52,635 nt of DNA from Pseudomonadota bacterium (lineage in GTDB: Bacteria; Myxococcota_A; Polyangia; Haliangiales; Haliangiaceae): contig JAKSDA010000091.1 of assembly GCA_022360315.1 (NCBI GenBank), positions 1 to 52,635 on the forward strand. Direction: 5' to 3'. Below are positions 9,333-17,228 of this stretch, in pieces (the stretch's first letter is position 1; every line of letters starts with the position of its first letter). The notes under the pieces are model-generated. The model ran no database searches and was not told where the DNA came from. It worked only from the letters and a program-made list of their open reading frames with translations. The position numbers were made by a program, and so were the translations under genes.

Positions 9333-10433
9333 TTAGAACAAAAAGCCGACGCCACCACCTGCGGTGTAGCGCAGTTCGGTGCGGGTAGCAGAGCTGCCGC
9401 GTCCGGCAAAACGGTGAAGGCTCGCCCCGCCTTCGAGAAAGATCGCCATGGATGGTAAGAGGGAGAACTGAAGCCCGGTCTGAACGCCGCCGTTCCAGCC
9501 CAGCTGCTCATTGCTGTCGCCATCTTCATTGGTCGCGTGCACGGTCGGGCCAAACGGGATCTGCACGTACAGTTCGGCTTGCTGGTAAAGGACCGGAAAA
9601 CGCAGCCGAAGCAGGGCATCAGTGTCGATATGAGTCGAGTCGACGGCGAGGCCGCGAAGCAGTGCGCCCAGCATGACGTGATTGCCAAGCGGGTAGAGCA
9701 CCGCCACCTCGCCACCCACAGAAAAACCGAGATCATCGGATGGGCTGGTCCGCTGAGCCAGGCCGAGACTGGCTGCCAGGCGCAGCTGGATACGCTCGAG
9801 CGGGGCAAATCCGCCACTGAGCCCGGCCACTGTCGCCCTGGTCCCGATATCGGATGAAAATCGATCGACGACCTCGAGCAAATCCCCGGCATAGACGCGA
9901 TCGCCGGGAGCTCCGCCGACTTGCCGAAACACGACCTTCCGCACCGGGGCGACGACCACGACTCCAGGCAGTGCATACCCGTCGCTGTCGATGCCGACAT
10001 AGATTCGAGATAACTGGTTATCCGGGTCGGAGATCAGGGGAAACGGTAGGCTGTAGGTCGCGGCGAACTCGCGCGTCTCTTCTATCGAGTCGGCGCTGAT
10101 GCCGATGATACGGACATTGCGCGACTCGAAGGCGGCTCGCTCGTGGGCCAACTCACCGAGTTGACGGCGACACCAGGGTCACCAATGGCCGCGGTAGAAG
10201 ACCAAGACCACAACCGCGTCACGAGACTCTTCGCCGAGCGCAATGGTGCGACCGCGGTAATCGGTCACTACAAAATCTGACGCCTCGACCCCCTCGGCTC
10301 GTTTCACCTCGGCTGGCTGCGCGACCTCGATGGTCGGCCCGGCACAGGATAGGACCGCGATCGCCATGACCACGGCCACTGTGGCCAGGACTGCGGGACC
10401 GGACGCGGTCCTCGAAGCCGGTAGGTTGTACAT
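9333..10433 (-). CDS. selenocysteine-containing peroxiredoxin-like lipoprotein with C-terminal beta-barrel-like domain
   Basis: Read as one 366-aa selenoprotein with an in-frame TGA at 10179-10181 (residue 85). Upstream of it the frame ends VVLVFYRGHW; downstream, in the same frame, it continues U-PWCRRQLGELAHE and RIIGISADS...PFPLISDPDNQLSRIYVG. This is the AhpC/TSA-like redoxin pattern FYRGHWCPxC with Sec in place of the peroxidatic Cys and Cys88 as its UxxC partner. ATG 10433 gives a lipoprotein signal ending AVLSC (Cys30); a longer reading would run into the upstream gene. Residues ~190-366 alternate polar and hydrophobic residues and end in Phe, like a small outer-membrane beta-barrel. 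Predicted role: thiol-dependent peroxide or disulfide chemistry at the envelope. It is last in a minus-strand operon, 61 nt after the LolC-like gene. A disabling mutation is the alternative, but the position of the TGA and the hairpin below argue against it. Confidence 0.85.
10149..10163 (-). promoter_or_regulatory. bacterial SECIS-like hairpin
   Basis: On the mRNA, 15 nt after the UGA, a perfect 6-bp stem CAACUC/GAGUUG closes a GGU loop. The loop starts 21 nt after the UGA and its first base is G. That agrees with the known rules for bacterial SECIS elements (inside the coding region, apical loop about 16-37 nt from UGA, G among the first two loop bases). SelB recognition is inferred. Confidence 0.75.
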
Positions 10434-10494
10434 GTGTCGAGAAGACGCGACTACAGACTCGTTTGTCACAACGTTTACCACCGTTCGATCCAGG

Positions 10495-11895
10495 TTAGTC
10501 GTGGCGCAGTCCCTCGACCGGTCGCAGGGACGACGCCTTGGTCGAGGGAAAGAGGGTGGCCACAGCACTGATCACCACGGCGACCACGGCAAAGATGGCG
10601 AGTTCGATCGGATTGATGGCGATCGGCAGTTGATCGATCAAATAGACTTTGGGGTCGAGCTGATAACCATACTCGGATACCACGTAGCAGAGAACCAGAC
10701 CCATGGCCAGACCGATCGCTGTGCCGATTCCGCCGATGGTGATGCCGACGACGAGAAACATCTGTGCCACACTGCTCGAACTCGACCCCATCGATTTGAA
10801 TATGGCAATCTCGCGGGTCTTCTTGATAACCATCATGGTCAGGGACGACACCATGTTGAAGGTCGCGACGATGATGATGAGAGTCAAGATGATCACCAGG
10901 ACAATTTTTTGCAGCGTCAGTGCGGTAAATAGATTTCGGTTGAGCTCGTACCAATCTTGAATCACATACTTGGACGCGCCGAGCGCGGCTTCGAGCTTGT
11001 CGGCGATCGCTCGGGCCCGGTCGACGTTTTCTACCTTCAACTCCACACCCATGACCTGGTCGCCCTGACCCAACAGCTCCTGGACCTGGCGCAACGAAGC
11101 GTACATGAGCCGGCGGTCGTACTCGTCAAAGCCGCTGTAGAAGATGCCGGCAACCGAAAATTTGCGCGTCTTGGGAGCATCGCCCGTGACCGACCAGGTC
11201 TCGAAGTCGACGTTGGATAATGGCGCGACCACGGTGAGATGGTCGCCGGTCTTGGCCTTGAGCTTGTGAGCCAGTTCGCGACCCAATATGATAGGAGCGG
11301 GATTGCCGTCCTTGGGCTCGCGGCCGAGAACTTCGACCGACCCCTCGACCATGTGTTTCTGCAGGTCCAATACCGAGGCCACTCGCTCGGGATCGACGCC
11401 CTTGATGGCGACCCCGCCCGATAATTCGGGCTTGCCGCGGGTGACCAGCATCTCGGCAAAAATAAATGGCTGCACCGACCGAACCTCGGCATCGATGCCC
11501 CGGGCGACCTCTTCGACGTCGCGGTATTCGTCAAAATCGTTGCTCGTCTTCATGATGATGACATGGGCGTTGACACCCAGGATCTTTTCGCGAAACTCGC
11601 TCTGAAAGCCCGTGGTCACGGCCAACACCACGGTCAAGGCCGCCACGCCGAGGACCACGCCGAGGACCGCCACCGCGGTGAACACCGAAAACAAGCTGAG
11701 TAGAGCAAATACCACTGTGGCAAACATGCCCGATGCAGTGGTGATCACCCCGGCCGGAGAACTGCCGTTGGAAGCCAGAAGAAGATAAATGCCCAGTACC
11801 ATGACCGCGACACTGGCAAACGCTCCGTACAAAGGATGCCGCGATCGGGTGCCGCGGTACAGATAACGCCAGCCGACTTGAAGTTCGTAGGACAT
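10495..11895 (-). CDS. LolC/LolE-like ABC transporter permease (MacB/FtsX superfamily)
   Basis: A 466-aa inner-membrane protein. The start YELQVGWRYLYR is typical of the LolC/E family N-terminus. Two hydrophobic segments lie near the N-terminus (about 22-95), followed by a large periplasmic domain (VLAVTTGFQSEFREKILGV ... to about 320) and three C-terminal helices (IVLVIILTLIIIVATFNMVSSL; IGGIGTAIGLAMGLVLCYVV; PIELAIFAVVAVVISAVATLFP), ending in PVEGLRHD. These permeases pass lipoproteins to LolA using the LolD ATPase. No LolD-like ATPase is in the window. The N-terminus has one more hydrophobic segment than E. coli LolC, which may be an accessory helix. It is followed by a predicted lipoprotein gene. 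Specificity is not deducible. Confidence 0.88.
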   Translation of the reverse strand: MSYELQVGWRYLYRGTRSRHPLYGAFASVAVMVLGIYLLLASNGSSPAGVITTASGMFATVVFALLSLFSVFTAVAVLGVVLGVAALTVVLAVTTGFQSEFREKILGVNAHVIIMKTSNDFDEYRDVEEVARGIDAEVRSVQPFIFAEMLVTRGKPELSGGVAIKGVDPERVASVLDLQKHMVEGSVEVLGREPKDGNPAPIILGRELAHKLKAKTGDHLTVVAPLSNVDFETWSVTGDAPKTRKFSVAGIFYSGFDEYDRRLMYASLRQVQELLGQGDQVMGVELKVENVDRARAIADKLEAALGASKYVIQDWYELNRNLFTALTLQKIVLVIILTLIIIVATFNMVSSLTMMVIKKTREIAIFKSMGSSSSSVAQMFLVVGITIGGIGTAIGLAMGLVLCYVVSEYGYQLDPKVYLIDQLPIAINPIELAIFAVVAVVISAVATLFPSTKASSLRPVEGLRHD

Positions 11896-11933
11896 GGTTG
11901 CTCGCTCTCGACCATAGAATCAACTGTCGGACA

Positions 11934-12938
11934 TCAACTGTCGGAAATCGACTCCGCATCCGTGGCATCGGATCCGCGTTTTTGTCGACGCTCCCATAAC
12001 GCGATTCCGACCGTGATGATCGTGATGGATATCAGTGCAACCAGCCACCCCATGACCTGCTCGCGCTGCGCGGCCTCCAGCTTGCGGCCCAAGACGTACT
12101 GAGCCCGGCCAATGGCGAGCGCAATACGACCCTGCACGGTAAACCCAAAACTGGCACCAAATCCGATCATCAATATCCATACTCCAAAACGCGACACGAC
12201 GCCGATGGCTCCGCGATGGGCGATCGAGAAGTAAAAATATACCAGCGCTGCGATGAGCCCGAGCAATAAAAGCAGATTGGAAAAAATGCCAAACCAGTAT
12301 TTGCCGGCCCCGGCGACCGTGGCCTGAGCGTCCAGCCCGGTGACACTGCCCCGCGCCCCGGCCAGCAAGTCGCGCTCGGCCGCGCTCAATGTCTCGATGT
12401 GGGCAATCTGGTCGATGCTGGTGAACGGCTCTTTGGCTCGCTCCGTGACGATGGCCTCGGCCACCATAGGCGATACACCGGGCAAACGGGCCAATTCTTC
12501 TCGATCGGCTGTATTGATGTCGATCTTTGACGCGTCGAGGCTCCTGGTCGCGCGCTTGATCTGCTGGCCGAGGTCGGCTTGGGTCACGCCGACGATCTGC
12601 AGCCCAGCATATAGAGCGATGATAAAGGCCAGCGGATAGCGGCCGACCCACGACCACCGGGCAGAGATGGTCTTGACGAACATGCACATGGTCAGGGCCA
12701 GGGCGATGAGATCCCAGTTGGCATACCAATAGTCGGCCGCACCAATACGCTCGATCAGCTTGGGTCGGAGTACGTTGTAGTACTGCTGGGTGGACACGTA
12801 GCCGATCGATACGCCGATGAATAGATGCTCGGCAAACTTGTAGAACGGGTTGTCCTTGTACAAAAAGGACAGGATACAGAAGGTCAGGAAAATGGCCAAC
12901 CAGTGGCCCATAACCTCGATCCACGGCAGCTCGATCAC
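11934..12938 (-). CDS. polytopic membrane protein with embedded helix-hairpin-helix domain
   Basis: A 334-aa protein. The start is GTG 12938, overlapping the upstream TGA as GTGA; the longer frame covers the end of the previous gene and is not protein-like. Hydrophobic segments near residues 10-25, 75-95 and 105-120 precede a soluble ~60-residue ComEA-type helix-hairpin-helix module (IDINTADREELARLPGVSP...EPFTSIDQI). Three or more helices follow (FSNLLLLLGLIAALVYFYF; FGVWILMIGFGASFGF; GWLVALISITIITVGIALW), with a charged tail. HhH modules of this kind bind DNA in ComEA, or mediate protein contacts elsewhere. Here it sits inside a membrane protein of unknown role. It is translationally coupled to the three genes before it. 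Confidence 0.8.
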   Translation of the reverse strand: MIELPWIEVMGHWLAIFLTFCILSFLYKDNPFYKFAEHLFIGVSIGYVSTQQYYNVLRPKLIERIGAADYWYANWDLIALALTMCMFVKTISARWSWVGRYPLAFIIALYAGLQIVGVTQADLGQQIKRATRSLDASKIDINTADREELARLPGVSPMVAEAIVTERAKEPFTSIDQIAHIETLSAAERDLLAGARGSVTGLDAQATVAGAGKYWFGIFSNLLLLLGLIAALVYFYFSIAHRGAIGVVSRFGVWILMIGFGASFGFTVQGRIALAIGRAQYVLGRKLEAAQREQVMGWLVALISITIITVGIALWERRQKRGSDATDAESISDS

Positions 12939-13840
12939 GCCAATCCCCTCCGCCTGCGGCTGCGGTCGATGAAATAGATGATATTGCCAAAGATGATGGC
13001 CAATATGATGACCAGATGGCCGATATTGAGCACGTCGGCGCCCTCGGTGGCCTGGGCCGGTCGGCCGACCAGCTTTTCGTACTCGGCGCTGGCTGCCATG
13101 CCGCCAGCCAGGCCCAAAAGCTGGCCTGCATCGTAATACGGTGTGAGATCGGTGGTCGATACGGCAGTGCAAGAGCCGACCATGCGCACACCGTAGCGGG
13201 TTTGAACCTGCTGGACCCACTCCTTGATGCCGGGAAAGCCGGCTGAAACCATGACCATGAGGTCGAAATCGGATATTCGCTTGATGCCCTGCATCATGGC
13301 GATTTGGTCGAGTGCGGTGCCGTCGGCAGCGCGGCCGTCAAAGGTATTGTGCAGGTCCTTGCCCATGGCTTGCATGACTGCTAGCTTGCCCTCGCGAAAA
13401 CCCAGCCATACATAATCGACGTTGTTCTTGTAGGGTCGGTCGGGCGGGCCGTCGTAGCCGGGTACCCCGCCGGGCGGAATGAGCGCCTGGTCGAGGGACT
13501 GTCGGATCCATTTCTCGACCAGAGGCGGTGCCTGGTACCAGGTGGTGGCCAGGACCAGCTTGATGTTCTTGCGCTTGAGGTGCAGGACCACTGCCCGGTA
13601 AAAGGGCTCGAGTTCGGGGGTGGACGCGGGGTCGAGATCGACCGACAAAAACACCACGTCGTCGTCGTCGAGCTGTTCGACTACGTTGTAGATGGAGCGC
13701 ACCATGGGCGAGACCTTGATCGGCAACTCGAGCGGCAGGAGCAGGGGAATGACGATGGCCAGACCCATGGCCAGAAAAATCCACCGGCGATCGAAGGTCT
13801 GCAGTTTTTCGGTCCAATGGACCTGTTGTGCACTGGGCAT
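12935..13840 (-). CDS. bitopic membrane protein of unknown function
   Basis: A 301-aa protein. ATG 13840 lies 2 nt after the upstream stop. One helix near the N-terminus (WIFLAMGLAIVIPLLLPLEL) and one near the C-terminus (IGHLVIILAIIFGNIIYFID) bracket a ~215-residue soluble domain, probably periplasmic. It contains VVFLSVDLDPASTPELEPFY, KNIKLVLATTWYQAPPLV, VDYVWLGFREGK and SDFDLMVMVSAGFPGIKEWV. The alternating beta-strands and helices suggest a Rossmann-like alpha/beta fold. I do not recognise a named family. It overlaps the HhH gene by 4 nt, so the two products are likely made together. Confidence 0.8.
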   Translation of the reverse strand: MPSAQQVHWTEKLQTFDRRWIFLAMGLAIVIPLLLPLELPIKVSPMVRSIYNVVEQLDDDDVVFLSVDLDPASTPELEPFYRAVVLHLKRKNIKLVLATTWYQAPPLVEKWIRQSLDQALIPPGGVPGYDGPPDRPYKNNVDYVWLGFREGKLAVMQAMGKDLHNTFDGRAADGTALDQIAMMQGIKRISDFDLMVMVSAGFPGIKEWVQQVQTRYGVRMVGSCTAVSTTDLTPYYDAGQLLGLAGGMAASAEYEKLVGRPAQATEGADVLNIGHLVIILAIIFGNIIYFIDRSRRRRGLA

Positions 13841-13842
13841 CG

Positions 13843-14766
13843 CTATTCTCCCGCCCCCAGATGGGACCGCTCCAGGCCGAGGATGACCCGCAAACCGGTG
13901 ACAATGGCACCGAGCGCGGCCCCGATCATGATGGCCCGACGGCCGGCATTGTTGGGAATGTCGACAATCCAGTCCGACAACTCGGGCAAGAAATCGGAAA
14001 TGGCCCGGCCGATGGGCACCCGGCCGAGCATGATGAGAATGGCCGCGCCGAGCAGCAGGGCGGCCTCGACATTGCGGGCCCGGAACGCACGAAATGCCGC
14101 CGACGCGATAAAAAAGGCCAGTAGGGCAAACATGGTCGAGTTGCACGGGTCGAAAATATAGCGATATACCCACTGGTAGGCGCGCCCAGTCGGCCCCCAT
14201 AGAGTGACCAGATCGGTGGTCACGGTGGCCACTTGTCCGGCTTTTACCGCGATTTCTTCGCTGAATTCGCCGTAGCCGTAATCGGGATTGTCGACTCGCA
14301 CCTTGACCACATGGCTACCCGGAGCGAGGGCAAACTCGACCGGGCGAGGCCGCGGATCGCGGCCATCGACCTGCTGGCCGGACACGGTGATGACCGCGTC
14401 GTCGCGGGCGGTCACCACCCGGATGACCGCTTGCTCGCCCGCGGCCTCGGCCGCGGCGATGTGGACCTGGCCGTTTTGGCGCTCGCCGCCGAATGTGTGC
14501 CACTTGATGCCGACAAGAGCCATGATCACCGTGCTGGCAAGGAGTAGAACCTTGTACTGCCAATCGGGCTCGCGCCGGCGGATCTTGGGCCAGTTGACCT
14601 GAATGACGTTGACTCCACCGAGTACAAAAGCAAATGCCGCCAACACCTGGCCCCAGCGCAGAAGCATCTCCATGGGTCCGCTCAGGCCATGCCAGGGAAT
14701 GAAGAACTCGGCAATGGCATAAAGCCCCACGGCCATGCCGATGAGCAGCGGCAGTTGCTTCTTCAT
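13843..14766 (-). CDS. polytopic membrane protein with PEGA-like periplasmic domain
   Basis: A 307-aa protein (ATG 14766). N-terminal helices (LPLLIGMAVGLYAIAEFF; GQVLAAFAFVLGGVNVIQV; YKVLLLASTVIMALVGI) precede a soluble beta-rich stretch at ~105-180 containing AVITVSGQQVDGRDPRPRPV and FALAPGSHVVKVRVDNPDYG. This resembles PEGA-type domains, small carbohydrate- or envelope-associated beta modules. C-terminal helices follow (MFALLAFFIASAAFRAF; AALLLGAAILIMLGRVPIG; IMIGAALGAIVTGLRVI). It lies 25 nt after the 14792-16060 gene and 2 nt before the next. Its function is unknown; it is clearly part of the membrane module encoded here. Confidence 0.8.
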   Translation of the reverse strand: MKKQLPLLIGMAVGLYAIAEFFIPWHGLSGPMEMLLRWGQVLAAFAFVLGGVNVIQVNWPKIRRREPDWQYKVLLLASTVIMALVGIKWHTFGGERQNGQVHIAAAEAAGEQAVIRVVTARDDAVITVSGQQVDGRDPRPRPVEFALAPGSHVVKVRVDNPDYGYGEFSEEIAVKAGQVATVTTDLVTLWGPTGRAYQWVYRYIFDPCNSTMFALLAFFIASAAFRAFRARNVEAALLLGAAILIMLGRVPIGRAISDFLPELSDWIVDIPNNAGRRAIMIGAALGAIVTGLRVILGLERSHLGAGE

Positions 14767-14791
14767 GACATCGTCCTCACGGCCCCAAACC

Positions 14792-16060
14792 TCATGGCAC
14801 CAGCCAGGGACCGACCTCGAACCAGCCGAGCGTGGCGGCCACGGCTCCGATGACGATCACGCCCATAATGAGCAGTTTGAGCGCGTCGGCCGCCTTGAGC
14901 ATAGCCAGAAGCGACGGCTCGCGGGATAGGTACGCCGATACGGCATAGAGCTCTTCGCCGATGATAGTGTAATCGCAGGCGGCGATAAAAAACGGCAGCT
15001 GGGTGAGCTCGGCCGTACCCGCGATCTGAATCGTCCGGGTTACATACCCGGTTTCGGCCAGGATGAGTGACTCGGCAAAAAACCGGCCCAGATAGATGTT
15101 GGTGGCCGGCCGGTCGCGCAATATCAAGCCGTTGACCCCGGCGGCAAAAGCGAACTGCTCGGCTGAAATGAACATGACGTTCTCGGGCTTGTGGGCGTCG
15201 ATGCGGCCGGCATTGGCAAACCCTTGCTTGACGATCTCCTCGGCCACCACCATAGTGAGCGGGAAATAGTTGGCCACTTTGAGCTCGGTGTCGTACTCGG
15301 CGGTCATCTCGGCGACATGGCCGAGAATCAACAGAGACGCGATGGTCTGGATATCCTGGATCTCCTCGACACCGGTGACATAGAGCACGGGCCGGCCCAT
15401 CTCGGTCGACCGACCGACCGCCTCTTCAATGGCGTCGACGCCGGGAATACGGCGGATGAATGCCCGCTCGGGGCGCCTGCGAACCAGCCAGATATAAAGC
15501 CCTAGCACAGCGGCCATGAGTCCGATGATGACCAGGAAAAACCACCTGTCGACATCGAAGAAAGCCGCTCGGGGCGCGATCACCTGGCTCGGCGCGGGCT
15601 CGGACAGAAGACCGACCCGCTCGGGATCCGATAGCGACGGCCGCGCTGTGACGACGAGATAGCGGTAACTCGAGCCCGGCTCGACCTCGTCGGTGTACGC
15701 GGATTGGTCGGTCACCGCGACCAGAGTCCATCGACCAACTGCAGTTGCAACCTCGGCCACGCTGCCGACGAGACTGCCGATGAGTTTTTTTTCGGCCGAA
15801 ATATCAGCCTTATCGCTGTGGTCGACCCGGGTGCGGAAGACCAGCGATCGGTCGCCGGTATGGCCCGGCGCCCGCCAGGACACGACGAGGTGCTTGCCAT
15901 TGTCGTTGCCGATGTTCTCGTTCAGTTTGGCGCCGGGAATGGAAACCCGGACCGGGCCCGGGTACAGTGCCGAAACGTCGGCCGGTGCCGCTGCGACCGG
16001 CACGCTCCACAGAAGAGCGCAGGCAAACCCGCTGATCGCCCGAATTGGTGCGATGCTCAT
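14792..16060 (-). CDS. exported membrane protein, possible DUF6754 family
   Basis: A 422-aa protein. It has an N-terminal signal (ISGFACALLWSVPVAAA), an extracytoplasmic Fn3-like beta domain (HLVVSWRAPGHTGDRSLVF...SSYRYLVVTA), then a helix (WFFLVIIGLMAAVLGLYIWL). A conserved-looking soluble domain starts IPGVDAIEEAVGRSTEMGRP and includes VLYVTGVEEIQDIQTIASL, FPLTMVVAEEIVKQGFANAG and SAEQFAFAAGVNGLILRDRP. Final hydrophobic segments include LLIMGVIVIGAVAATLGWF. The pattern matches my memory of proteins labelled DUF6754, but I could not search. Its ATG overlaps the stop of the upstream gene (ATGA), indicating translational coupling. The biochemical role is unknown. Confidence 0.8.
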   Translation of the reverse strand: MSIAPIRAISGFACALLWSVPVAAAPADVSALYPGPVRVSIPGAKLNENIGNDNGKHLVVSWRAPGHTGDRSLVFRTRVDHSDKADISAEKKLIGSLVGSVAEVATAVGRWTLVAVTDQSAYTDEVEPGSSYRYLVVTARPSLSDPERVGLLSEPAPSQVIAPRAAFFDVDRWFFLVIIGLMAAVLGLYIWLVRRRPERAFIRRIPGVDAIEEAVGRSTEMGRPVLYVTGVEEIQDIQTIASLLILGHVAEMTAEYDTELKVANYFPLTMVVAEEIVKQGFANAGRIDAHKPENVMFISAEQFAFAAGVNGLILRDRPATNIYLGRFFAESLILAETGYVTRTIQIAGTAELTQLPFFIAACDYTIIGEELYAVSAYLSREPSLLAMLKAADALKLLIMGVIVIGAVAATLGWFEVGPWLVP

Positions 16061-17184
16061 TGTTCGATCACCTCGACATTGGCCCGGGGCACGATGGCCG
16101 GCTCGGGGTCGCCGAGATCGACCGCCAATACCCGGACCTGGCTCTCGGATGGCATGGTGTGCAGTGCCACGGGAAGGTCGATAACCTGTCCGATGCGACC
16201 GAAGTACGGGGCGCGGATGCAGCGGACCTCGACGCCGACTTCCAGCCCTTTTTTGTCGGCCCGGTCGCCGTTGTCGGGACCGACGGCCCGGGCCTCGAGA
16301 GGGATCACCACTTCGGGCCGAATGACGCCGGCGCGGATCTGGGTCGAGCCATTGATCGATGCGTCCTTGCCGGCATGGCCGGACAGGAGCTCGAAGGTCT
16401 CTCGGGCCATGGCAATGTCGCCAAAGCCCTCGGTGATCACCAGGGTGGTGGCCAGCCGTTCGGTCCCGGTCACGGCCACGCCGACGTCGTAGCCGAGCAG
16501 TTCCTTGACGTCGTGATAGGCAATGCCGCCGGTGATCACTGCGCTCACGCCGAGTTCGAGCGCGCGTCGCATGGCTTGGAGAGTGATTCGACCGCCGCCG
16601 ATGACCGCCTTTCGCGCGTGACCCTTGTCGAGGTCGTCGACAGTGAGCGGCATGTCGGGACGGCCGGCCACTGCGACCAGTGGTGCCTGAACTTCGCCGG
16701 CCAGGCCAAAGATTCCCTGCACCATAGCTGCCCGGGTCTCGACCACCACTCCTTCGCTGGCGATTTCTTCGACCACGACGCCGTCGATGTACGCGTTGAC
16801 CTCGACCGGATCAGGCGGCTGGCGCAACACGGCCTGCCCGGTCACCGTGGACACCGATTCGAATACGCCGTCGATCGGCGACTCGACCGACGACTGCAGC
16901 AGGCCAAAGAAGCTCTTGTGCTGGGCCAAAAGCTGGCCTTTTTCGATGTCCTGGCCGGGATCGACGCGTAGGGTCGGGGCCAGTTCATCGGGCAGAACGC
17001 CGAGGCGATTGGCCAGATTGACCAGGTGGACTTTGCCGGGCAATTCGGTGCGGGCGACCACCGTGCCGGCGCTGACCCGCTGGCCCACGGCCGCGACGAC
17101 CTTGCCGGCGAGCGGCAAGCGGCGGCTTTTGCGCACGACCGCTGACGCCGTGACGGTCAGGCCTGGCGTGTAGGCATCTCCCAT
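16057..17184 (-). CDS. barrel-sandwich (lipoyl/RnfC-like) domain protein of unknown function
   Basis: A 375-aa soluble protein from ATG 17184 (MGDAYTPGLTVTASAVVRKS). A TTG at 17223, 5 nt after the upstream stop, would add 13 residues and cannot be excluded. Residues ~15-120 have the repeated hairpin pattern of a biotinyl/lipoyl-like barrel-sandwich fold (LPLAGKVVAAVGQRVSAGTV; SSVESPIDGVFESVSTVTGQ). The lysine of true lipoyl domains is absent, so the closer comparison is the RnfC or secretion-adaptor type. A central alpha/beta part (ARKAVIGGGRITLQAMRRAL...SAVITGGIAYHDV) and a KOW/SH3-like end (YFGRIGQVIDLP) follow. It probably works with the four membrane proteins encoded after it. Confidence 0.78.
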   Translation of the reverse strand: MGDAYTPGLTVTASAVVRKSRRLPLAGKVVAAVGQRVSAGTVVARTELPGKVHLVNLANRLGVLPDELAPTLRVDPGQDIEKGQLLAQHKSFFGLLQSSVESPIDGVFESVSTVTGQAVLRQPPDPVEVNAYIDGVVVEEIASEGVVVETRAAMVQGIFGLAGEVQAPLVAVAGRPDMPLTVDDLDKGHARKAVIGGGRITLQAMRRALELGVSAVITGGIAYHDVKELLGYDVGVAVTGTERLATTLVITEGFGDIAMARETFELLSGHAGKDASINGSTQIRAGVIRPEVVIPLEARAVGPDNGDRADKKGLEVGVEVRCIRAPYFGRIGQVIDLPVALHTMPSESQVRVLAVDLGDPEPAIVPRANVEVIEQ

Positions 17185-17228
17185 GGGCCGCGGCAGAATA
17201 CACGAGTCGGCCGGGCCCGCCAATGCGT

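Noticed and set aside
10179..10181. TGA taken as a pseudogene-causing stop or sequencing error
   Set aside because: It falls exactly on the catalytic Cys codon, with no frame change before or after, and has a SECIS-like hairpin at the right distance. Random damage would rarely choose that codon. Still open to experimental check.
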